64,000 nt of DNA from Allosaccharopolyspora coralli (GTDB taxonomy: Bacteria > Actinomycetota > Actinomycetes > Mycobacteriales > Pseudonocardiaceae), in assembly GCF_009664835.1 (NCBI RefSeq), contig NZ_CP045929.1, positions 62,001 to 126,000 of the forward strand. The letters run 5' to 3'. The translations under genes were made by a program, and so were the position numbers. Shown piece by piece: positions 1-7,666 of the stretch. The notes below the pieces were generated by a model. It saw only the letters and a list, made by a program, of their open reading frames with translations. It was not told where the DNA came from and did not search any database. Each line of letters begins with the position of its first letter. The stretch's first letter is position 1.

Positions 1-403
1 CGGCTCCCGCCGGAGCCGGAACCGGCGAGCCGTTGCCCGGCTGGGTGAGCTCGAAAGTCACCTTTCCGGGGACCGGGTGGCCGTCGGCGGACAGGATCCG
101 ATAGCCGACGGTGTAGGTGCCCGCAGGTCCGAGCTCTCCCACGGGCGCGGTCACGGACGATCCTTCGACCTGCGGTTCCGCGTCGATCCAGTGCGCCCCG
201 TCCGGGCCGACCATGGTCACGGTGTTGAAGCCCACGCGGACCGGCTGGTCGAACGTGAGCCGCACCTGCCCGGGAGCGGTGTCGAGGCGCGCCCCCTCGC
301 CGGGGTCACTACCGACGAGCGTGTTGTGCGCGAGGGCGGTCGCCGCGCCCGGGCCGAGCACTGCGGCCAGGACCAGCGCGAGCAGCGGGACGACGCGCCT
401 CAC
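1..403 (-). CDS. copC: CopC-family copper resistance protein (3' end outside window)
   Basis: Periplasmic-type copper chaperone of the CopC family, cut by the window edge after about 134 residues. The GTG start at 403 shares four bases (GTGA) with the stop of the upstream ycnI-like gene, so the two are translationally coupled. Residues 1-25 form a signal peptide ending ALA, giving a mature protein that starts with His (HNTLVGSDP); this N-terminal His is the usual Cu(II) ligand. The conserved CopC segments LTFDQPV and SADGHPVPGKVTFEL follow. Past residue 120 a Pro/Ala/Gly stretch begins, as in actinobacterial CopC proteins that carry a linker and C-terminal membrane helix. A copD-like gene may follow outside the window (inference). 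Confidence 0.9.
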   Translation of the reverse strand, partial: MRRVVPLLALVLAAVLGPGAATALAHNTLVGSDPGEGARLDTAPGQVRLTFDQPVRVGFNTVTMVGPDGAHWIDAEPQVEGSSVTAPVGELGPAGTYTVGYRILSADGHPVPGKVTFELTQPGNGSPVPAPAGA

Positions 404-1137
404 TGTGCGCCCGTCCCGTTCCGACCGGCCTTCCTGCTGCGCAGGACGGCACCGCCGCCGAGCCCGAGTCCGAGCGCGCCGACGACCAGTCCGGCACCGC
501 CGAGCCACCGGGCGGTGCTGTCGGAACCGGCGGAGGCGGCTTCGGCGTCACCGTGCTGCCCGGCCCCGGAGCCGGAGCCGTGGTGACCGCTGCCGTCGCC
601 GGGCGTGAGCGTGAGTGTCGGCGCCGGTTTGGCGGGCTCCTGCCCACCGGCCGGTGTGGGCTGGTCCCAGCGCACGACCTCGCCGCTGTCGTAGGTCTGC
701 TCGGCGGCCATCACGAAGGTGTCCGCGTCGGTGGGGAGGTCGCCGATCCGGAGGTCGAACTCCTGGAACTGGTCGGGTCCGATCCGGTTGCCGGGTGTGG
801 CGGTCCAGGTGACGCTGCGCACCGTCTCGGTGAGCCGTTGTCCCTGGTAGTCGACCGGCTCGGGCAGCTTCTCGGAGTTCACCGAGATGTCCCAGCCGGG
901 CACGGGAGAGGTGGAGACCGTGCTGATCGGCTGGTCGGCGGGCAGCCGCAGGGTGACCTTCGTGGTGCCCGCCTGGGGGCGTTCGTTGGGGACGCGGAGC
1001 GCGAAGGTCGCGCTGGAGCCCTGGGTGGCGGTGTCGGGATTCGCCGTGACATGGGCCGAGGCGGTCCCGGCGCCGAGCAGCGCGGTGAGTCCGGCGGCGG
1101 CCGCCACGGCGGCGGTCCGCGCGAGGGAGCGAGGCAT
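400..1137 (-). CDS. YcnI-like DUF1775 copper-binding membrane-anchored protein
   Basis: Extracytoplasmic YcnI/DUF1775 protein of 245 residues. ATG 1137 is chosen because AGGAG lies 8 bases upstream and the signal peptide begins there; a longer frame to 1194 has no such site. The signal peptide ends TASA and the mature protein starts with His (HVTANPDTATQGS), as in YcnI, where the N-terminal His ligates Cu(II). The DUF1775 domain covers roughly residues 28-165. A His/Gly linker (GHHGSGSGAGQHG) that could bind metal follows, then a C-terminal membrane helix and RKAG basic tail. It precedes copC in the same operon, which supports a role in copper acquisition or handling at the cell surface. Confidence 0.88.
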   Translation of the reverse strand: MPRSLARTAAVAAAAGLTALLGAGTASAHVTANPDTATQGSSATFALRVPNERPQAGTTKVTLRLPADQPISTVSTSPVPGWDISVNSEKLPEPVDYQGQRLTETVRSVTWTATPGNRIGPDQFQEFDLRIGDLPTDADTFVMAAEQTYDSGEVVRWDQPTPAGGQEPAKPAPTLTLTPGDGSGHHGSGSGAGQHGDAEAASAGSDSTARWLGGAGLVVGALGLGLGGGAVLRSRKAGRNGTGAQ

Positions 1138-1252
1138 CGATTCTTCTCCTGGAGTGGTCCGTGCGGTGTCCGGACAGGGATCGCTGTCCAACATCGAACG
1201 GATGACGAAAGGGAAACGAGTGACCGGAGTGGTTCCGTCGCTCGCGAAATGA

Positions 1253-1813
1253 TCAGTCGGAGAAGACCGGCGGCCCGCGGAGTCCGTGAATCCGTCGCAC
1301 CGTCAATTGTGCGCGCGTACGTAACGTGACCGGAGTCGGACAAATCACGCGCAGTGGGGCGAGGAATGGGAAACGGTCCGGTTTGCGAGGAAGGATCCGA
1401 TTCCAGAGGGCTGTCAGCAGAAATACGGCCGCTTCCGCGCGTCCCAGCAGCAGCCCCGTCCCGGCCACCGCGAGAACGTGTGCCGCGATCATCGTCGCCG
1501 GGTCGAACGAGGGGCCGATCGCGTGGGCTTGTCCCTGGTGAGACCCCGCGAGTTGGAGAAACAGGTGAAGTGCGAACTGGCTCAGCGACAGGGCCCCTAC
1601 AATGGCCCAGGGCCCTCGCCGACGGTCGGCGAGTCCCACACCGGCACCGGCGAGTAATGCCGTGACCGCGACTGTGGTGCCCGGATCGGGTAACGCCCCG
1701 CCAGCTGCGGCGTGACCCGCTACGGACAGTGACGCCGCGGTGGTGGCCAGACCGACTCCCCGCACGACGCGCAGAGCGCCGCGGGTGGGAGTGGTCCGGG
1801 TGGTCACAGCCAC
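1253..1813 (-). CDS. Hypothetical four-helix membrane protein near the copper operon
   Basis: Unrecognised integral membrane protein of 186 residues with about four hydrophobic segments (around residues 20-40, 45-60, 70-90 and 115-140). The interhelical loop LAGSHQGQAHAIG and the segment AAHVLAVAG contain His residues that might suit a copper- or haem-related role, but no family motif is clear. Start chosen at GTG 1813 (VAVTTRTT); the frame is open upstream to 1897 but that extension looks non-coding. It lies 115 bp upstream of ycnI in the same orientation, so it may be the first gene of the copper operon. It is divergent from the BCCT transporter gene. Confidence 0.6.
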   Translation of the reverse strand: MAVTTRTTPTRGALRVVRGVGLATTAASLSVAGHAAAGGALPDPGTTVAVTALLAGAGVGLADRRRGPWAIVGALSLSQFALHLFLQLAGSHQGQAHAIGPSFDPATMIAAHVLAVAGTGLLLGRAEAAVFLLTALWNRILPRKPDRFPFLAPLRVICPTPVTLRTRAQLTVRRIHGLRGPPVFSD

Positions 1814-1922
1814 CGAGTCTAGGTGTCGGTTCGGGCACGTCGGACCGAGGTGTACTTGCCTTGATTCGCGTGAAGGGTCACGGTTTACGAGTCGCACACG
1901 GTCGAGGCGTCACGCGGGGTGC

Positions 1923-3842
1923 GTGACAGCGGAGGAAAAGCTTCCGGCCGTGGTGACTGAAGACGGAGAGGAGGGGGCGTCGATTTTTTCGGCGCCGGAA
2001 CCTGTGTCGACCGATACATCGCAGCAGAACAGCGGTGGCCCGGATCCGGGTCATCAACTCACAGAGCCGGAAGGCAAGGCTTTCGCGGGCAAGTCTTCCA
2101 CGGACTGGATCGTTTTCGGCGTCACCGCGGCGATCATGTTCGTCATCGTCGCCTGGGGTGCGCTCGGGACGCAGTCGCTAACCGACGGCTCGTCGGCCGC
2201 ACTGACCTGGCTCGTCACGAACGCGGGGTGGGGTTTCGTCCTCGCCGCGACCGGATTCGTGGTCTTCGCGCTCTACCTGGCGTTCAGCCGTTACGGCAAG
2301 ATCCCGCTCGGCGAGGACGGCGAGAAGCCGGAGTTCCGGACGGTGTCCTGGATCGCCATGATGTTCAGCGCCGGTATGGGTATCGGGCTGATGTTCTTCG
2401 GCGTGAGCGAGCCGCTGTCGCACTTCGTGGACCCGCCGCCCGGCACGGTGCCGGGTGAGTCCGAGAAGGCCGTGGAGACGGCGATGGCGACGTCGCTGTT
2501 CCACTGGACGCTGCACCCGTGGGCCATCTACGCCGTGGTGGGTCTCGCGATCGCCTACGGCAGCTTCCGCATGGGGCGCAAGCAGCTGATCAGCGCGGTG
2601 TTCCTGCCGCTGATCGGCAAGCGCAACGCCGAGGGTCCGCTCGGCAAGATGATCGACATCCTGGCGCTGTTCGCCACCCTGTTCGGGTCGGCCGCGTCGC
2701 TGGGTATCGGCACCCTGCAGATCAAGACCGGCATGGAGGAAGCAGGCTGGATCGGCGGCGCCGGCATCGCCCTGCTCGTCGGGATCATCGTCGTGCTGAC
2801 GATCTGCTTCATCCTGTCCGCGGTCTCGGGCGTCGCGCGGGGCATCCAGTACCTGTCGAACATCAACATGGTGCTGGCGGCCGTGCTGGCGATCTTCATC
2901 TTCGTCGTCGGCCCGACGGTGTTCATCCTGAACCTGGTGCCGACCGCCATCGGCGACTACCTGCGTGACTTCGGCGAGATGGCCTCGCGTTCCGGTGCGA
3001 CCGGTGGCGACGAGATGGACACCTGGCTGCAGAGCTGGACCATCTTCTACTGGGCCTGGTGGATCTCCTGGACGCCGTTCGTCGGCATGTTCATCGCCCG
3101 GATCAGCCGGGGCCGCACCATCCGCCAGTTCGTCGGTGGTGTGCTGCTGGTGCCCAGCGTCGTGAGCCTCGTGTGGTTCGCGATCTTCGGCGGCGCGGCC
3201 ATCAACAGCCAGCAGGCGGGGCAGAACCCGTACGGCACGGGCGAGGCGGAGGCGCAGACCTTCACCCTCCTGGAGAATCTGCCGCTGACCACGATCACCT
3301 CCGTGATCGTCATGATCCTCGTGGCGATCTTCTTCGTGTCCGGTGCGGACGCGGCGTCGGTGGTCATGGGCACGCTCTCGCAGCGCGGTTCGATCGAGCC
3401 CGCTCGGTGGATCGTCATCTTCTGGGGTGCCGCCACCGGTGCCGTGGCCGCCGTCATGCTCGTGATCGGCGGGGGCGGTGAGGACGCCTTGTCCGGTGTC
3501 TAGAACCTGACGTTCCTCGGGGCACTACCGTTCGCGATCGTCATGGTGATCATGTGCTTCGCGCTCATGAAGGACCTGCGCAACGACCCGATCACCCTCC
3601 GGGAGGAGAAGGGGTACGAGGTCCTGGAGCAGGCCGTCATCACCGGTGTCGAGGAGCACGAGGGCGACTTCCAGCTGGAGGTCACCCCCGCCGAGTCGAC
3701 CGACGACGAGGACGCCTCGCCGAACGGGCAGGTCGAAGCCCAGGTCACCGAGAACGGGCAGGTCGTCGAGGAAGCCCAGGTCACCGGCAACGGTCAGGCC
3801 GGTGCGACCGCCGCGTCCCGGTCCACGGACGGGAACCAGTAA
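1923..3842 (+). pseudogene. BCCT-family betaine/choline/carnitine transporter gene interrupted by an in-frame TAG
   Basis: A BCCT secondary transporter for glycine betaine-like osmolytes. The uninterrupted reading would be 639 residues. Family hallmarks include the cytoplasmic acidic N-terminus, GMGIGLMFFGVSEP, and the Trp-rich TM8 segment TIFYWAWWISWTPFVGMFIAR. At 3501-3503 the frame meets TAG (codon 527 from GTG 1923). Reading resumes without any shift as NLTFLGALPFAIVMVIMC, the expected last transmembrane helix, then an acidic C-terminal tail to TAA 3842. BCCT proteins commonly have Gln before Asn here, so CAG to TAG is the simplest explanation. Termination at 3503 would remove the last helix and the tail that senses osmotic state in BetP-like members. 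Start uncertain: GTG 1950 or 1953 are alternatives. opuC-type genes start 3 bp after the distal stop. Confidence 0.85.
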
Positions 3843-3845
3843 TCG

Positions 3846-4493
3846 GTGACCTTCGCGGATTATGTTGCCGATCGCTGGCAACAACTGCTGGTCGACTCGT
3901 ACCAGCACGTCAGCATGGTGGTGCAGTGCGTCGTGCTGGCAACCGTCGTCGGCGTCCTGGTCGGGGTTGCGGTGTACCGCAGCCCCGCCGGGTCGTCGGT
4001 GGCGACCGCTCTGTCCAGCGCGGTTCTGACGGTGCCCTCGTACGCCCTGTTCGGGTTGCTCATCCCGCTGCTCGGGCTCGGCGTGGCGCCGTCGGTGGTC
4101 ACGCTGGTGTTGTACGCGTTGCTGCCCATCGTGCGGAACACCATCGTCGGGTTGTCCACGGTCGACCAGCCGGTGGTGGACGCGGCGCGTGGGATCGGCA
4201 TGAGCCGGTGGAGCGTGCTGAGGCGGGTGGAGCTGCGGCTCGCGTGGCCCGCGATTCTCACCGGCATGCGGGTGAGCACCCAGATGCTGATGGGGATCGC
4301 CGCGATCGCCGCGTACGCCAAGGGTCCCGGACTGGGTAACCTGATCTTCAGCGGGCTCTCCGGGCTCGGCGGGGCCAACGCGGTGAACATGGCGCTGGCG
4401 GGAACGCTCGGCGTCATCATTCTGGCTTTGGTGCTCGACGCGCTGTTCGTGCTGGTCGGGCGCTGGAGCACGTCGAGAGGGATCCGTGGCTGA
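3846..4493 (+). CDS. Osmoprotectant ABC transporter permease (OpuCB/ProW-like)
   Basis: Inner-membrane permease of a quaternary-amine importer, 215 residues, BPD_transp_1 fold with five to six membrane helices. The cytoplasmic EAA-type loop that contacts the ATPase reads DAARGIGMSRWSVLRRVEL (about residues 112-130). The GTG start lies 3 bp after the BCCT stop, and the gene ends 8 bp inside the ATPase gene, so it is part of a tightly coupled four-gene operon (3846-7471). Length and motif fit OpuCB/OpuBB/YehW permeases. Substrate (betaine, choline, carnitine or proline betaine) cannot be told from sequence alone. Confidence 0.9.
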   Translation: MTFADYVADRWQQLLVDSYQHVSMVVQCVVLATVVGVLVGVAVYRSPAGSSVATALSSAVLTVPSYALFGLLIPLLGLGVAPSVVTLVLYALLPIVRNTIVGLSTVDQPVVDAARGIGMSRWSVLRRVELRLAWPAILTGMRVSTQMLMGIAAIAAYAKGPGLGNLIFSGLSGLGGANAVNMALAGTLGVIILALVLDALFVLVGRWSTSRGIRG

Positions 4494-5691
4494 CATCGAG
4501 ATGGCGTCCGGGCCGAGCAGCGGTCACGGGGTGGAGATCCACCTCGACGAAGTGTCGAAGCGCTATCCCGGGCAGCGGGAGTCCGCGGTCGAGTCGGTGA
4601 CGATGACGATCCCCGCCGGGGAGACGGTGGTGCTCGTCGGCCCCTCCGGTTCGGGCAAGACCACCACCATGCGGATGATCAACCGGCTCATCGAGCCGAC
4701 GTCCGGGACGATCACCATCGCCGGTCAGGACGTGCTCGGGCTGGATCCGGACAAGCTGCGTCGCGAGATCGGCTACTCCATCCAGCAGGCCGGATTGTTC
4801 CCGCACATGACGGTCGGCGAGAACGTCGGCATGGTGCCGTCGCTGGTCGGCTGGACGAAGACGCGGGTCGCCGAGCGCGTCGACGAGATGCTGGACTTGG
4901 TCGGCCTGGAGCCCGGGCAGTACCGGAGCCGGTATCCGCGCCAGCTCTCCGGTGGCCAGCAGCAGCGGGTGGGAGTGGCGCGGGCGTTGGCGGCGAACCC
5001 GCCGGTGCTGCTCATGGACGAGCCGTTCGGTGCCGTCGACCCGATCACGCGCGGTGTACTGCAGGACGAACTGATGCGGCTGCAGGCCGATCTCGGCAAG
5101 ACGATCGTGTTCGTCACCCACGACTTCGACGAGGCCGTCAAACTCGGGGACCGTATCGCGGTGCTCGGCGACCGGTCCCGGATCCTGCAGTACGACACGC
5201 CGGACGCCATCCTCGCGAACCCCGCCGACGACACGGTCGCGGGTTTCGTCGGTGCGGGCGCGGCGCTCAAGCAGCTCACGTTGCGCCGGGTCCGGGAGAT
5301 CGAGCTCGGTGCGGTCCCGACGGCGAGCGCGGACGACTCGCCTGCGGCCTTCCGCGACCGCATCGGTTCGCGCCGGGGCGCGATCGGGCTCGTGCTGGAT
5401 CACAGGCAGCGACCGCTGCGGTGGACGACGGCCCGCGAAGCGGGTGCGGTGTCGTCCTTGGCGCGGGCGGGCAGGCCGGTGGAGGACAGTGTCTCCCAGG
5501 CCTCGACGCTGCAGGACGCGCTGGAGGCGATCCTCACCGACGACGACGGCGTCGCCGTGGTCACCGGCTCACGCGGGGAGTACGTCGGTGTGGTCGACAT
5601 CGACACCGTCATGAACACCATCAAGTCGTTGCGTGAGGAGCACGCCGACGAGGCCGGCGGACGTGTGACTCCCGCCGGGAACTCGGCATGA
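4486..5691 (+). CDS. Osmoprotectant ABC transporter ATP-binding protein (OpuCA-like)
   Basis: Cytoplasmic ATPase of the osmolyte importer, 401 residues. Walker A GPSGSGKTTT lies near residue 47, the Q-loop in IQQAGLFPHMT, signature LSGGQQQR near 150, Walker B VLLMDEPFGAVDP, and H-loop VTHDFDEA. Residues from about 290 to 385 form the extra C-terminal regulatory region (CBS-like; ending in VVTGSRGEYVGVVDIDTVM) seen in OpuCA/ProV proteins, which in OpuA senses ionic strength. GTG 4486 overlaps the end of the upstream permease gene by 8 bp, and the stop overlaps the next ATG (ATGA). Confidence 0.93.
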   Translation: MADIEMASGPSSGHGVEIHLDEVSKRYPGQRESAVESVTMTIPAGETVVLVGPSGSGKTTTMRMINRLIEPTSGTITIAGQDVLGLDPDKLRREIGYSIQQAGLFPHMTVGENVGMVPSLVGWTKTRVAERVDEMLDLVGLEPGQYRSRYPRQLSGGQQQRVGVARALAANPPVLLMDEPFGAVDPITRGVLQDELMRLQADLGKTIVFVTHDFDEAVKLGDRIAVLGDRSRILQYDTPDAILANPADDTVAGFVGAGAALKQLTLRRVREIELGAVPTASADDSPAAFRDRIGSRRGAIGLVLDHRQRPLRWTTAREAGAVSSLARAGRPVEDSVSQASTLQDALEAILTDDDGVAVVTGSRGEYVGVVDIDTVMNTIKSLREEHADEAGGRVTPAGNSA

Positions 5692-6452
5692 GCGGCTACG
5701 CCTCCGAATCCGGTCTCAGCGGCGCCGAACGGCTCCGGCTCCTCGGCCAACCGTTCGTCGTCGTGCTGCTGGTCGCGGGGGTCGTGCTGTGGGCGCTGCT
5801 CGGTGACGTCGACGAGGTCACCGCGCGCAGCCTGAACCTCCCGACGATCCTGTCGTTGACCTGGCAGCATTTTCTGATCAGCGCGACGGTCACCGCGATC
5901 GTCGTGCTCGTGTCGGTTCCACTCGGCGTGCTGTTGAGCAGGCCGTGGGCGAAACCGGTCGCGCCGCTCGTGCTGGGGCTGGCCAACGTCGGGCAGGCCG
6001 CGCCGGCGGTGGGACTGCTCGTGTTGTTCTTCCTGCTCGTGGGCGGAACGACCGGGTTCTGGATCGCGGTGTTGCCGATCGCGGTGTACACCCTGTTGCC
6101 GGTTCTGCGGAACACGATCGTCGGCCTGCAGCAGGTCGATCCGTCCCTTGTGGACGCCGGTCGTGGAATCGGGATGTCCGCGACGAAAGTGCTGCTGCGC
6201 ATCGAGCTTCCGCTGTCCGTCCCGTACATCCTCGCGGGCCTGCGCACCGCCCTGGTGCTGGCCGTCGGGACCGCGACGCTCGCGCTGTTCGTGGGCGCAG
6301 GCGGTCTCGGCGAGTTGATCGACGCCGGGTACAAGCTGTCCAACACGATGGTGCTCAGCGTCGGGGCGATCCTCGCGATGGCGCTGGCCCTGCTGGTCGA
6401 CTGGGCCGGGGCGATCGCCGAGCAGTACCTGTCGCCGAAGGGGCTGCGATGA
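5688..6452 (+). CDS. Osmoprotectant ABC transporter permease (OpuCD-like)
   Basis: Second permease subunit, 254 residues, starting at ATG 5688 in an ATGA overlap with the ATPase stop. About six membrane helices are visible. The EAA-type loop DAGRGIGMSATKVLLRIEL (about residues 158-176) mirrors that of the first permease, as expected for a heterodimeric OpuC-type channel. ATGA overlap with the following binding-protein gene confirms coordinate translation. Confidence 0.92.
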   Translation: MSGYASESGLSGAERLRLLGQPFVVVLLVAGVVLWALLGDVDEVTARSLNLPTILSLTWQHFLISATVTAIVVLVSVPLGVLLSRPWAKPVAPLVLGLANVGQAAPAVGLLVLFFLLVGGTTGFWIAVLPIAVYTLLPVLRNTIVGLQQVDPSLVDAGRGIGMSATKVLLRIELPLSVPYILAGLRTALVLAVGTATLALFVGAGGLGELIDAGYKLSNTMVLSVGAILAMALALLVDWAGAIAEQYLSPKGLR

Positions 6453-7471
6453 CTCCGCGTCTGTCCCGTCGTGCGTTCCTCGCCGGTGCGGTGGCCGCGA
6501 CCGCCACCGGACTCACCGGGTGCGGGCTCAGTTCCGGTTCGGCCGTGCCGTTGCCGGTGGCACCCGGCTCGATCCGGCCGGTGCCGGAGCTGCGGGGTGT
6601 CACGCTCACGGTCGGCTCGAAGGAGTTCACCGAGCAGAAGCTACTCGGCTACATCGCCGAGTTCGCGTTGGTGGCCGCCGGGGCGAACGTCCGCGACCTG
6701 ACGAACATCACCGGCTCGACCAGTGTCCGGATGGCGATGGTCGGCGGCCAGATCGACCTCCTCTACGAGTACACCGGCTCGTCGTGGATCAGCTACAACG
6801 GCATGACCGAGGTGATTCCGGACCCGGTCGCGCAGTTCGAGGCGGTCAAGAAGCTCGACGAGCAGCGCAACGGCATCACGTGGACGGCGTTGTCGACGGG
6901 AACGGACAACACCTACGCGTTCGCCCTCAACCGGGAAACCGCACGCAGGCTCGACGTCTCGACGCTCTCCGACATGGCACGCGTCGTCCGGGAGCAGCCG
7001 CAAGAGGCGACGTTCTGTGTGGAGAGCGAGTTCGCCAGCCGCAACGACGGGATGCCGGGTGTGGCGGAGGCCTACGGCTTCGACCTGGGGAACGCGTCGT
7101 TGACGAACCTCAGCAGCGGCACGATCTACACCGCCACGGCGGCGGGCACCACATGCAACTTCGGCGAGGTGTACGCGACCGACGGCCGGATCCGGGCACT
7201 GGACCTGGTGGTGTTGGCCGACGACCGGAACTTCTTCCCCCGCTACAACCTCGGCATGACCCTGCCGGTCGACCTTTTCGAGCGGTATCCGCAGATCGGC
7301 GACGTGTTCCGCCCGGTCTCGAACCGGTTGAACAACGACGAGCTGATGCGGATGAACGCCGCCGTCGACGTAGACGGCGGCGACCCCGCCGACGTCGCCC
7401 GTGACTGGATGGTGGACCAAGGCTTCGTCACCCTCCCCGACGGACCCGACTCAGAGGGAAGCACAGGGTGA
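6449..7471 (+). CDS. Osmoprotectant ABC transporter substrate-binding lipoprotein (OpuCC-like)
   Basis: Extracellular solute-binding protein, 340 residues. The N-terminus has a twin-arginine-like SRRAFLAG and a lipobox LTGC (Cys25), suggesting Tat export and lipid anchoring. The OpuAC domain starts at LTVGSKEFTEQKLLGYI and includes YEYTGSSW and GTDNTYAF, typical of quaternary-amine binders. ATG 6449 is fixed by the ATGA overlap with the permease stop; open frame upstream to 5945 is a shadow of that gene. It is the last gene of the importer operon and is followed by a repeat-derived hairpin. Confidence 0.92.
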   Translation: MTPRLSRRAFLAGAVAATATGLTGCGLSSGSAVPLPVAPGSIRPVPELRGVTLTVGSKEFTEQKLLGYIAEFALVAAGANVRDLTNITGSTSVRMAMVGGQIDLLYEYTGSSWISYNGMTEVIPDPVAQFEAVKKLDEQRNGITWTALSTGTDNTYAFALNRETARRLDVSTLSDMARVVREQPQEATFCVESEFASRNDGMPGVAEAYGFDLGNASLTNLSSGTIYTATAAGTTCNFGEVYATDGRIRALDLVVLADDRNFFPRYNLGMTLPVDLFERYPQIGDVFRPVSNRLNNDELMRMNAAVDVDGGDPADVARDWMVDQGFVTLPDGPDSEGSTG

Positions 7472-7479
7472 TGGGCGTG

Positions 7480-7612
7480 GGTGGTTCCGTGGCGGAACCT
7501 CAGCGCCATCCTCGCTGCGGGATCGATTTCTTGAGTAGACACCTACGCGGCGAACTCGCTGTCCTCGCGAGGATGGCGCTGAGAACCCGCGGGTGGCCGG
7601 TGTGCGTAGGTG
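7480..7612. repeat. Dispersed hairpin repeat, family A, copy 1
   Basis: Intergenic imperfect palindrome between the convergent osmoprotectant operon and gamma-glutamyltransferase gene. Perfect 16-bp arms CTCAGCGCCATCCTCG (7499-7514) and its complement (7568-7583) flank a central section holding GCTGCGGGATCG. Outer conserved blocks are GGTTCCGTGGCGGAACC on the left and GAGAACCCGC on the right. Related copies occur near 25.3, 36.5, 38.8, 39.8 and 61.0 kb, with half copies elsewhere. It could serve as a bidirectional terminator here. Confidence 0.75.
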
Positions 7613-7666
7613 GCGGGAAGACTGTTGGCACTGTGTCTGACCACAGCCTTCCATCCGCGTGACCGC

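Noticed and set aside
3501-3503. TAG recoding as pyrrolysine or genome-wide amber reassignment
   Set aside because: TAG ends several other genes in the window normally, and no pyrrolysine gene is visible. A point mutation or sequencing error is simpler.
3525-4496. Long minus-strand frames antisense to the osmoprotectant genes, and similar long frames opposite many other genes
   Set aside because: High GC content removes stop codons in shadow frames; these show Arg/His/Gly-rich composition and no motifs.
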